From: Patiria miniata
Taxonomy: Eukaryota; Echinodermata; Asteroidea; Valvatida; Asterinidae
NCBI RefSeq assembly: GCF_015706575.1
Contig: NW_024037070.1
Location: forward strand, 4,645,874-4,709,873
Length of the DNA stretch: 64,000 nucleotides
Direction of reading: 5' to 3'
Part shown: positions 1 to 12,100 of the stretch, piece after piece
Position numbering within the stretch: the first letter of the stretch is position 1
How the letters are laid out: each line of letters starts with the position of its first letter
Program-made: the position numbers and the translations under genes
Notes under the pieces: generated by a model
Databases searched by the model: none
What the model saw: only the letters and a program-made list of their open reading frames with translations
Told to the model about the DNA's origin: nothing

Positions 1-413
1 AAATATCTTTCTCATGACATCTGACTGTGTGCCATTGCCATGCTTGTATCATCAAAAGCACAATCCCATCACCTATCTGCCGTACTAACATACACCCTCA
101 GGTAATTAAAACAAGAAAACAAGGAAAAATTGTCTTTCAAATCAAGTTACTGTCTGTGAATTTCGAATGTTTTGTGGGTATTTCAAGTTTTCCGCTAGAC
201 AAAGTCATATCTCGAATGCTATCTCTATCTTCAATATTAATTGAAGTTTTTGCCTCAAGCAACGACTTGTGTGTCTCTTTAAATGTCAATAAAAAAAAAA
301 TACCTGCAGATTATTCCATTCACACAGGAACATAAACATTCGGAAATGCTGCATTTTTGTGCATGTACAGTATATACAATGGTCACAAATGTTTGAATAC
401 GCAACACCTGTTA

Positions 414-779
414 GGCCACAAAAAAAAGTCTCCGGTTTCTGGTATGCACACGCGTCGCCGTAGCCATGCGCGTCGGCAAAATGAAAAGGGTTTTTTTTTC
501 AATGAAAGATGATGTCTCAAAACCGCCAAACTCACTGGTTTGACTGGAATCCTGCTGCTGCACAATTTTAACGTGTTTTTAGATTGGGTTATGGTCGAGA
601 ATAAGCTTTATGTGGCCTTTCTGGACTCCGATATATTTGCACTAAGTTTAGTCGGGCACCATTTGCAGTCATCAGCCGACATTTGAAGCAAAAAAATCAG
701 GTAAAAAAAAAGCCGCGTCGACGCACCACTTTTTGGGCAAGCTCCATACCAGAAACCGGAATCTTTTTTTTTTTTGGCC
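414..779. mobile_element. PIF/Harbinger-like MITE, copy 1
   Basis: Terminal inverted repeats start GGCCA followed by an A-run and GTCTCCGGTTTCTGG, and the far end is the reverse complement. The element is flanked by TTA (411-413) and TTA (780-782), matching the 3-bp TWA target duplication of PIF/Harbinger elements. It has no coding capacity. The same element recurs at 25456-25827 and 58780-59146. Confidence 0.8.
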
Positions 780-1576
780 TTACTTGTCCATGATGTGTGT
801 GAGAGATTTTGGATTGAGTGATTTTGTGTGCGTTTGGTGTGCAGGTATATGCATGAACAAAAGTGTGGTAAACAGGTGACTTCCTATTAAAATAATAATG
901 TCGTAAATCAAAGTTCAAATCTTTGAAGCCAGACCATTTCATCGGTGCTAAGGTCATTTTAAAAATTAAAGGGAATATTAAAATTAACATCAGATAATAT
1001 TTACTCAAATTTTGTATTACATATTTCAATTTTTGCATGGAAATGGCAAAATTAGATTTGCAATATTTAGGAGAGAAACCACAGTTCAACACAGACGTGC
1101 CTCAAAATGTACAAATTCATATATTTGGATTTCATTAAAAATGTATCACTAAATTTAGGGATACAATTTTAACAAAAATTAAGCCAGCATGTTTATTGTT
1201 CCAATTTTAAAGTTATCACAAAGATTTTGCAAACATTCATGGATTCAAAGTACAAAAATTCCAACAATCGTTTGAAATGTTTTGCTCTGTATGTGAGTGC
1301 CCAAGACACTGCCTACGTTCTGTGCATGGTATGAAAACACAAATGAAATTCTGAAAGGCGCAGCGATGGACACAAGCCAGAAGGCTTGTAAACACATAAT
1401 CGATATCCTTTCCATTACAGCCATCTTTTGATGTGTTTGTTTTGTTCCACGGGAATATATGCATGAGTAGACATCTTACTGAATAAAAATAACTAAAAAA
1501 CACCTCATAGATTGCTGTCAAATGCAAAGCATCTATAAAGAGCTATGCTACCAGTGAAGCAGAGTTCAGCCACACA

Positions 1577-2210
1577 AGAGGCCTTGTCACACTAGACAAA
1601 TCTCGGGGTCGACCCAGGGTTGAAAACATGCAGCGTTTCACACTTGAACATTGCCAACCCTGCGTCAACCCCGAGATTGTTTGACTCAACCCTGCCTCAG
1701 ACCAGGATTGAGATTTTCAACCCGGGTTGAAACTCTCACCAGGGTTCAAAACAGTAGGAACCGAAATAAGCTTGGTTTGCACGAAACAAGTGTGAAACGA
1801 TCGGGGGTTTGAACGCGGGGTTGAACTCAACCCTGGGCAAACCCAGTGCCGCCATGGGTTGAGTTTTTTATTTTTCAACCCCGCGTTCAACCCTGCATCA
1901 TTTCACACTTGTTTCATGCAAATCAAGCTTATCATGCTCAGTCACTACTGTTTTGAACCCTGGCAAGAATTTCAACCCGGGTTGAAAATCTCAACCCTTG
2001 AGTTCAACCCAGGGCGAAATCAATCTCGGGGTTGACGCAGGGTTGACGCAGGGTTGAAATTCTTCAAGTGTGAAACGATGCATGTTTTCAACCCTGCGTC
2101 AACCCTGCATCAACCCCGAGATTTGTCTGGTGTGAAAAGGGCTAGGCTGGGGCGGCACTGGGTTCACCCAAGGTTGAGTTCAACCTGGGTTGAAAGGCTC
2201 TAGTGTGAGA
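1577..2210. repeat. Foldback element of CAACCC/GGGTTGA motifs
   Basis: About 600 bp are dominated by CAACCC and its complement GGGTTGA in both orientations, in variants such as CAACCCGGGTTGA and CAACCCTGCGTCAACCC. The outer parts form an inverted repeat: CACACTAGACAAATCTCGGG near 1588 matches the complement of CCCGAGATTTGTCTGGTGTG near 2120. It looks like a foldback-type non-autonomous transposon, possibly with one copy nested in another. Boundaries are approximate. Confidence 0.55.
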
Positions 2211-3345
2211 TAAGCTAGATACAGTGCAGACAGCAATCTGGAATGGCACCATTATAGAATGTGATGCAATCTTTTTCTTTTTGAGGATACAGCTTCAGTT
2301 TTGTCAATTTCTATGAAACACCACCCACTGTGTGCGTGCTACAAATCCACAAACTGTATTTTTCCAGGCACACATCGTAAGGTACATGTAATGCATGCAC
2401 ATCAGACTCATTGGACAGTTGGTTCCACAATCACAACTGTGATTGGTTGAAACATCAATAGGCGGGGCTTAATGGTGGGCCTATTCTATGACTGTCTAGA
2501 CATGCCATTTCTCAAAACTTGGATCAGCTTTAAGTTCTGGCGACATGCTTTTTGCCATTTGTAAATCAAGGACCTCAATTGTCATAAAAGAAATTGAAAA
2601 GAAATTTGATGTCCTTTTAAGGCCAACATAAGAACCTAAATTGAAACAAACACATGTTTATCAATACATGTAGTACGACCAAAAACAAATTGATCTGATT
2701 CAAGTTTCAGATGCTAATGATTGCATTTCAATTTCAAACACTGTATGTATACAATGTACATGTTTTCGTAAACTAAGTATGTAGATTTTAAATCGTCAGT
2801 TTTCGTGTTTCTGTTTTCACGTTATTTTGAAGACAGGTTCACAGTAATCTATGTAACTTGTATTTATTTCCAAGAGAGTACTATATTTGCCTAATTTAAA
2901 GGAACTTCAAATGTCATATATTACACTTGTTTACCAAAATAATACTCAACCATATGGACAATCAGCTATGCAATAAGATACCTGTATCAGGTTTAATCAA
3001 TCCATGTTCCGGGGCCATACAGAATATTAATATTCATACATTCATCATGTCTGGTTCGTTTATATTGCAAGGGCCAGTGCAGCAAGACGTGAACTGAAAT
3101 TTGTTGAGTGTGTTTCAGAATTACGAGACTGTTAAAATTAACAACTGGATTTTTTTTCAAAGTCTGTCAAAGTACATGTATCAACCTGGTGTTTTGCAAA
3201 ATCAGTAGTTTTTTTTCCGATTTTTTGTTTTTACTGTACGATGAAAGGAAGATCAATGCCTAATTACAGTTGTTCCATCCGAAATTAATCAGAAGACGTG
3301 AATCCAAAAACCAGATGTAGCAATTTCTCTTGTACATGTGATTAA

Positions 3346-3869
3346 AGGGAATATACAACATTTGCAAACATCAAAAAACAAAACTACCAAGTTTTTACGA
3401 AATACCTTACTAGGATGTTGGTAAATGACAGTCTCAAGCATCCTGTAAAATTATGGCACCTGGTGTGAAGTCATTTTCAAGAAAATGGTATTTTTGTATA
3501 AATTTCCAACGGTGGTTGGCCGACCATCATTGGAAAAACCCAGCTATTTTTCAACTACTGCTCCAAATACACCATTTTTTTCTGTCCAAATTTTGTTTGC
3601 TATTGGTAACATGTTCATGAACGGGTGCAGGCCAGCTAGACTGGTTCCCTGACCTTATAATTTTCCGGCATCTATAAATTAATCCATTTTATCTTTAGTG
3701 GAGTCAAGGAACCAGACTACGTGAACATTTTTGTTTTTGTTGGTTTTTATTGCATTTTCGAACAGAAAACTTCAAACATGTCAGTGTAACAATATTTAAT
3801 CCATTATAATAACCCCTCAAATATTTCATTTCTGAAAATTACAGCAAAAGCCAATGATGTACATTCCCT
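3346..3869. mobile_element. TTAA-flanked MITE family A, copy 1
   Basis: It begins TTAA|AGGGAATATACAACATTTGC and ends ACATTCCCT|TTCA, where the right TTAA has one change. It has the family's central inverted repeat around a GGCCGACC core and the paired GGTTCCCTGAC / GTCAAGGAACC segments. No coding sequence. It is the most degraded of the short copies. Confidence 0.75.
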
Positions 3870-6800
3870 TTCAATCTTCTGCTTTTTTACATGTAGTTGG
3901 GGACAGTTCTGATAAGTTGAGACCTATTTGAAATGAGACCTTTTGCATTGTGGCTGTCTCAGAGGTTTTTCCTTTGTTTTTGTTTTTAATTCAGTTATAA
4001 TTAATGAACAGGTTTACTCGTGACTATCCGAGTGATTCAAAAACATTGCCCTCTGGGTGCACGAGGTCTATGTAAGATCGTAATATCACATACTAAAGGA
4101 CTGCCCTGAAAATGGCCATGTTTTTGAGGGAGGTGTCGATAAGTGCCAGCCAATTTGACGGAGTATCCTGCCTGTCAAGTTTTGGAGTGATTCACGGCTA
4201 GCCTAAAGTTCAGGCCCAGGCAAAATATGGTCTAACTGAACAAATTTCAAAGGTCATTAACCTGTAAAAGTGTCTTGTACTGTAGAGCAAGGAAAACAGA
4301 TCTTGGATATGTCTGCAAAAGTCTAAATAACAACTGCATGTCATTTGAGTTACCAAAGAATCTGATCAAGTAAAAAATAATAACGATCTGAACTCAGCTG
4401 AGGATTTTGTTTTTTCAAAATTATGTTTTTTTCCCAAAACAAAGGTGAGAAAAAGTAAGAAATTATGTGTGCAGTGTACATATTAATATTTTTCTCCATT
4501 TGTTCACATTTAACATTAAATAAAACCATTTAGGAGTTTGTCTTTCCACGCATGTGATAATGTAAAAAAAAAAATGCTGATAGGTTTGAAATGCGAGTAT
4601 GCAAACTTGCATTCAACTTTTCCCTTTTTTTCTTATTGATATCAATGACATTGAAAACCTGGAAAATAAACTCCATATATTATGGGTTTTTTTTCCCAAT
4701 TCCTGCCTGTGTGAAAAAAGCTGGTCTTTTACACAAGATGATTACGCAAGCAACATCGGTTCTGTTCAGTTTGATTTTGGTTTGCAAATTTGTTCAGAAC
4801 AATAACTCTGAAAAAAAAATTCATTGTCTTTAACTCTTTAACATGTTCATGTTGTCGTGTCGTATTTAGTTGCTGGGAAAATTTCTAGATGTGTGGTATT
4901 GATGGTCATATATGCAGTATTAAATAGAATGAAAATTCCCTGACGGTTGGACATGTTCATTATTTTCTCACATTATTATTATATAGAAATATGCAGTTTA
5001 AATAGTTTGAGTTCAGATACTTTGAAAAATACCACCTCATGGTCTTTACTGAATCAACTTATTTTAATTTTTGAGCTGTAAGTTTGTCATGTTTCATTAG
5101 GAAAGAACGCTGCATCTTGACGCCACTTTTTCACCATATATTATCTCAATGAAGGTCAGTCATTGCAAAAAATGTTGAAGACATGAATCTGGGACTGAGA
5201 AACATTTCAAATTTTGTGACCAAAAATTTGGAAAATGCACTTGACTCTACATAGACTTTGTACGCAACCAAAGAACTGGCGTCTGGATACTACATTCTTT
5301 CTTTTCATTGCTTTGTTTTAAAAAGTTAGATCTGCGTTTGATGAGGTACACAAACAAATCTCTTATTTTTGAACTAGCCTCACTGAGAACAGCTAAATCC
5401 AAGTGGCAAATGTTGCTGGGCTGAACAACAATTTAAAAAAAAACTATTCTAGTTGTTTCATCAAATCTGAATCAAGATTAATCATAGTTTACAGTTGTTT
5501 GACAAACTGAGTACTTGCAGAAAATGGTTCGGATTGTAGACACCGATATTTTTAGAGCAATGTTAAATATTTTGGTGAAGCACATCCAACGTGAAGAATT
5601 TTTACATAAAATATTCTGCACAAAACTGAACGTCCAGTAAGAAAAATTAGAGTTACTGATTCTACCAAATGTGGTAAAGAACTGATGGAAGAAGTGAGAA
5701 AAAAAAACCCACCATTTCTTCTTAAACTGCCTTTTGATTGATTATAGACTATTCTGCCTAAGACTATTCTGCACAAGTGTTAGAATACACCCAGGCCCAC
5801 TTTTTGCTGTTCCACTAACACAGTATAGTGGAATCTGGCGGCCAGAATTAGAAGCTTTTACTGCGATGGTGTCATGCTCACGCGCATGCTGCGGGCTTTT
5901 TAAAGACCAGGCACGTGCGCATTTTGGAATTCCTATTTTCAGAACCACACATACTCACAAAAGAGATTTATTCACATGGTGCTACTGCAAACTTATCTTG
6001 TCTTAGTATCTTTCCACCATGCAAACCTTCAAATCTTGTATTCCTATTGGTCGAAGGAGCCCGGAGTGCGTGTGTATTACCTGAGCGCGACTCACACGAG
6101 CCTAGTGCCACCGCAGAAAATAGTTGCCGCTGGATTTGTCTATATTTCATTTGAAAGGAAAGGGTTCGTCATGAGTTTATCTTGTCAAAAGCCATAGTCG
6201 TTAGCATTTCTAGTGATGGCTTCATATAGGTTTGTCCTCTTTCATTTTCAATAGTGTCCTGTTTCGAAACCTGTGACTGTTTCATTAGCATAAAATGTAT
6301 GGAAGCCAATACAGCAGTGTGATAGTGTAACTTATACCATGGGTTTTTAGCAGCGCTCAGCCGTTATGTGTTACCTGGTGTGGTTTATGATGCGTTTAAT
6401 GTTAATGTCTGTATGTAGTCTCCTAGTCTAAATTATTTATGAAAAAAAATGTATTAAAAAAAAACAGGCAGCTATGTGTATATGCCAGTATTTTGTTATT
6501 TTGGGAGAACATCTGGTGAATTAGTTTTGATTATGATAATTAGTTTTAAGTTAGAGTGAAGTGGAGTCAGAATGATCCTTGATATTTGAGGCAAAGTTGT
6601 GAAGATGACAAGTTTATATTATTGGTTAACTTCTAGAAATCTAGTACATGGCGTTGACTGGTTCCGTCAAGGTTTTAAGTTATATTTTATGATAGTGTTG
6701 TACCTAGGTTTTGTAGTCTGGCGAAGGAGGTGAAATTGTTTTAGGTCAAGTTGTTGGGGTGTATTGGACTTGACTGATTGTTGTTTTTTCTGGAATCTGG

Positions 6801-6890
6801 AGAAAAACATTCAGCATGTTGGAGAAGTGAAAATAATCACACAAAGTCAGCTCTTGTGGAACGTCAGATTCGAACCAGCCAACCAATCCT

Positions 6891-7065
6891 GTTAGCTCGG
6901 TGGTCGAGTGGTAAGACGTCTGCACTAGAAAGCAGGAGGTCGTGGGTTCGAGTCCCACCCGAGTGATTTTTCTAACTTTCACTTTGGTGGTAACACACTG
7001 AGTATACAGTGTTTATACGTTAATGAAGGGCAAAACCTAATATTGATCTTGTGGAACTGTTCAGC
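6891..7065 (+). repeat. tRNA-derived SINE (tRNA-Ser-like head), copy 1
   Basis: The head reads like a tRNA: A-box-like GGTCGAGTGGTAAGACG, a CTAGAAA loop resembling the tRNA-Ser(AGA) anticodon loop, and B box GGTTCGAGTCCC. Pairing is imperfect and there is no long variable arm, so it is not a functional tRNA gene. A tail with GAGTATACAGT and GAAGGGCAAAACC follows. Head and tail recur at about 56390-56580, which shows that they move as one unit. Confidence 0.75.
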
Positions 7066-9109
7066 GATGACTGCCATGCCATTCAGGGAGAACAGAAACA
7101 TTTCTCAGTCGTTTCACGCCAAGGAAACAGAGGATAAACGACAGCCTCATGAACTCCGGACAGACTTGACTTTATACCATCAACAGAGATAAATCTAAGA
7201 GTAACTATTTGGGAGAAGGATGAGATTCAGTCATTTGCTTTCCTAATCAATTGCAATTTGAGAAAAACCTCGACAGAATTTTTACAATTTGTGAGCGATT
7301 GGATGCATGCAGAGTTGAAACTATCTGAAGTTGTTTTATTTAGTTGTTTTCCAATTTGACATAGTTTTTAGAGGGATGAACTTATTTTGTGAGGGCTTTT
7401 GCGTGCAAATAAAGTTATCTTTTCCCTTTATGAAAAACCTCAATTTTGACTTGTTTCCTTCTTTCATATCTGTCTGCAATTTAGAAATCGGAGTGCTTAG
7501 AAAAATGAGAAGTCATTTCGATTATTACAATTCATTTCCATTATTGTTTATTTACAAAAATATTTGCAAAAACTGAACAGTGACCAATATCTGTCTGATT
7601 TTGTTCTAAGCTGTCAACAAAAGACCTTGTGTTCCATCTTGAGCTGTATTCACTATGGTACTTCTTTTTACACGTAAATTATTTAAAATCTATCCAAAGA
7701 TGTTCTGAACCAAATGTGTCTTAAACCATTTTAGCCATGCTCCCATTGGGGTGTTTTTTTTTCATATTTGGAAAACCTACAGGGACTTTACCGTAGAATC
7801 ACAAAATTAAGTCCAATGGGGACGACCGATAAACTAACGTACCTGTCAAGTTACCGCAACCATAGATTAACATGGACACTAATTAGTCCAATGGGAACAG
7901 CCCAACCTCGTTCCCATGGGTACGAGATCTTGCTGCGCCATGTTGTTTCCCATCATGCCCTGCGCGATCTCAACCCCTGGAATTCTGTAATTTAGATGTG
8001 TCAAAATATGGCACATTATAATTAGGCTGCAGTTTATCCGTTTTACGCGCCGACGCCATCTTTAAAATGTTGAAAGTTGTGTTTTTGAAGAATCAATGCT
8101 TTCAAACCTAAGGTTTGGACGTTGCGTTATTTAGCAAAGATTTGTATTAAAGGTACGTACCCCTTTCGTCCCTTTACAACCGCAGATACAGGGTTTTTTT
8201 GAGCGAAAAACGAGGCTGCCATAATCCATATTGTACAGGCATTGCGCAGTTTTGAATATTCCTACGTGACGTGACGTGCACAGCACGCGAGCGCATTATG
8301 GGCGCGCCCGGCGTGCAATCTTCGCGAAATGCCCGCGCAGTACGCTCTGAATAGCCAGTCAGCATCGTTTACGTGTGCATCACGGCCAGGGGTTAGTGAA
8401 GGAACGCGCACGCGCCCATGGAGTCGAGGCTGGGAACAGACCCACATTGTAAAACTACTGCAACCACTTGTAAAATGCCTCGCAAACAATGTCACTTCCT
8501 GTCACATGTCGTTACACAGCAAACATCGACAGCGTGCGAAGAACGATAATTTTTAGCTGCGGGATAGCAGCTCAACAAATCATCATGTACGTCTCTCCGT
8601 TAGTTAGTAACAAACGTTGACATTGTCTATTGCTCCTACATATTTTGACCGATTTTCAACCAAACTTTGTCAAAAGTATCAGTAGCCCAGCCCCAACATG
8701 TCACATGCCCAAACTGAGGTCAAAGGTCATCATGGGGTCACTGGGGCCAAAAACCTGATTTTTTTAGTTTGACTCAAAACACTACTTCCAGAAATTACAT
8801 GGCACAATCACGTGACTCATGCATGAACACGATTCCGTCGGCCCGCAGCTTCCAAGATTTTTCCGATTGAGGTTGTTACAGTTATTATTAGCAACTGAAT
8901 TCTACAAGCATGATTGACACTTGCACAAAAATTGGTTCAACTGCAACACAACCAAACTGATCTCAAAAAGCAGACCAAACAGCGCCTCAGTTGTTCATTG
9001 TACAGAGTCTCCATAAACAGAACTCGTTGAATGCAGTACCTTTTTTCGTTGAAGCAAATGACGGGACTGAAAACCTTTGCAGACATGTTTTTTTTTTTCA
9101 GGCTTACCG

Positions 9110-12100
9110 TCATTTCGCCGGGTCGCCGCGCAGACGTTTGACTTCACTCATGAACCGCTGAACTTTGGCGAAGTCGGGATCGTGGTGCCACAGTCCGTTG
9201 TGCTTGAAGTGCGACCCGACGATGAGGGCGCTAGCACCGAGATACTGCTCCAGGTTGTCGATGGTCACTCCGGAACCGACCAGGACTGGGATGTTGACAG
9301 ATTTCTGGACATCTACAATTAGCCAAAATGACGGTAAACTTAATGACCAACTTTTCAACTAAGGTGTAAATCTTTACAATCAACATTGGAAAAATGAAAA
9401 CCATATAGTTTGGTTTGGTTTGGTCAGAGTTGTAATGACTCAACTCGAGTCGACTCGAGTCACAATTTTTGGTGACTCGACTCGACTCGAGTCCCTAAGG
9501 ATAAATGACTCGACTCGAGTCACTGCGAGCTAATGACTCGACTCGACTGGAGTCCCTCATCAGAAGACTCGACTTGACTCAAGCGAAGGCTAATAAGAGT
9601 CGAGTCCCAAAAATAAAACCACAACTTTGCGAAAAGTATTTGCAATGACTTACGGTGCAAAATTTATGCTCACTTCGCTTTGTGAATAGCAGTCATGTAT
9701 TATACAACATGTCACAGACTCCCACCTCATGGTTCTAGAACGCACAAAATGCTATCCACGAACCAGATTTTTACACAAATTTTCTAATTCGCTGTTTCAT
9801 CATTGGCTTTGGGCGATTTCTTATAAAGCTCTTGGATTCGAACGCTGGCTAAACTTATGGCCTCCTTTTATAAATGTTGGTATATAGTGTTCAAATATTC
9901 GTGACTCGAATTGACTCAAGCTAAATGTTTGACTCGACTTGACTCGACCCTTGGACCTAATGACTCGACTTGACTCGAGTAACTTCTTTAAAATGACTCG
10001 ACTCGACTCGAGTCACTTCTTTAAAATGACTCGACTCGACTCGAGTCACAAAAATCAGTGATCGTTACAACTCTGGGGTTGGTATATGGTTAAACTTTAC
10101 AATCGGTACACCCATTACAAATTACTTCATGGACAGGTGATGGAGGGGAAAAGATGTTGCAACAGAAAAATACAGACAACTCATTGCAATATATAGTGAA
10201 TCAAGCACTTCAGCCAAAACAACAAAAAAAATATTCCAGCTATTAAAAGAACAAAAAATTATTACTTTAATAACACACAGGGGCTCCTCAAATATTAGGC
10301 CTACATCAGATAATAGCCTGGAAAAAAAGAGTATTTAAACTTAAGCAATGTAGCAATCAATTATGCATTTTAAAGAGGAGCGCTCACCGTATTTGTTAAA
10401 AATTTCTGGTTTACATTATATCTACAATTTGTCTAGTTCAAATTCTCAGAGTTGGAAGCTTAAGTTGGATTTCTCAGGGTTGAGCAGGACAGAAGCATGG
10501 TGCAACCATCCAGAGTTGTAACGAGTCACTGATTTTTGTGACTCGAGTCGAGTCGAGTCATTTTAAAGAAGTGACTTGAGTCGAGTCGAGTCATTTTAAA
10601 GAAGTGACTCGAGTCGAGTCGAGTCATTAGATCAAAAGGTCGAGTCGAGTCGAATCAAATATTTAGCTCGAGTCAATTCAAGTCACTATTATTTGAACAC
10701 TATATGTACCAAAATTTATAAAAGGAGGCCATACGTTTAGCCTGCGTTCGAATCCAAGAGCTTTATAAGAAATCGCCCAAAACCAATGATGAAACAGCGA
10801 ATTAGAAAATGTGTTTAAAAATCTGGTTCCTGGATAGTATTTTGTGCGTTCTAGAACCATGAGGTGGGAGTCTGTGACACGTTGTATATTTGTACATGAC
10901 TGCTATTCGCAAAGTAAAGTGAGCATAAATTTTGCACCGTAAGTCATTGCAAATACTTTTCGCAGGGTTGCGCTTTTATTTTTGGGACTCGAGTCTTATT
11001 AGCCTTCGCTCGAGTCGAGTCGAGTCTTCTGATGAGGGACTCGAGTCGAGTCGAGTCATTTGCTCGCAGTGACTCGAGTTGAGTCGAGTCATTTACCCTT
11101 TGGGACTCGAGTCGAGTCAAGTCACCAAAAATTGTGACTCGAGTCGGACTCGAGTCGAGTCATCGACTCGAGTCATTAAAACTCTGCAACCATCCAGTTT
11201 CATTGCCGGAAGTCCACAATAATATAAATATTTCTATCAATTTTGGAAAACCCATTTCACAAGGGAAAAATTTGTTGGTGTGTTTATTTCATTCTAACTT
11301 ACAAACAATCCATTCCTCACCTTTTATTTCCTGTTGGCTAGCTTCTTGACCCGTAGCACTGCCGGTTACAATGACTCCATCGCTACCAAAGAACTCGGCA
11401 GCTAACGCTGTCTCAGTTATCCCAACATCTGCTGTGATGGCATGGGAGCTGCCGCAATAAGAGTAACAGTCATGATTAGTCCTAATCCTTAAAGATGCAT
11501 CCTCCATGCTATTTTTGAGTTTCATCCCAAAAAACAGATTCCTTTTCTAAATTGCTAATTTCCTGGCAATACAAATTGTATTCACTTTTGAGTGAGACAT
11601 CGACCTAAAAAAAATCGGCCCACATTTAGTTGTTAAATTATTTGTTTACAATTTCAAATTATTGGCTGTCGGACACTAATTTCATTATTGACGGGTAGGC
11701 TGGTTCCTGCCCCCAAATCACTATCAATAGTGTATGGACCGGGAGCCAGTCTGCCCGCAAAGTGGATCTGTTTGTACCCAAAACAAAAACCTTTTTTAAG
11801 AGGGTTGCAGATGTCCAAAAAGGGAAAAAAAGGAGGTTTTTGGGTTGGAAAGTTGAAAATTTACTTATAGAAAATAATCAAATTTGTTGAAGAGCGTGCG
11901 GAGCGCAACTTTAAAAATCCATCAAAATCCATCAGAAGTTTGGAGGATTTTGTAAGATTGAGGAGGGTGAGTCCAACCACAATTGTTTTTCACAGAAAGC
12001 TTGCCCGACGCAACAACATGCAACAGTTGTCAAAGAAAAACCGCCTGCCAAATGGAACATGATCTAACAGGTCAAAATTTCCAAGGCAAATGTGCCTCAG

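Larger units (their letters stand above)
1..9109. other. Gene-free repeat-rich stretch
   Basis: I find no exon with both coding character and plausible splice sites here. The open frames are short and end at random. Recognisable contents are a Harbinger-like MITE (414-779), a foldback array of GGGTTGA motifs (about 1577-2210), one TTAA-type MITE (3346-3869) and a tRNA-derived SINE (about 6891-7065). A GC-richer patch at about 5.85-6.15 kb has an inverted CCAAT motif, and another lies at about 8.03-8.55 kb. These two could be promoter-like, but no adjoining exon supports that. The rest is AT-rich unique-looking sequence. Confidence 0.6.

Noticed and set aside
1560..2230. Interstitial telomeric repeat
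   Set aside because: The unit is GGGTTGA-like but occurs in both orientations with spacers. The animal telomere unit TTAGGG in tandem is absent.
5734..6200. Cluster of 60-90 codon frames in several frames
   Set aside because: The region is GC-richer, so stops are rarer. No frame has domain similarity I can recognise or splice sites that extend it.
6896..6966. Functional tRNA-Ser gene
   Set aside because: The acceptor and anticodon stems pair imperfectly, the long variable arm typical of tRNA-Ser is absent, and the same head plus tail recurs at 56390-56580. It is a SINE head.
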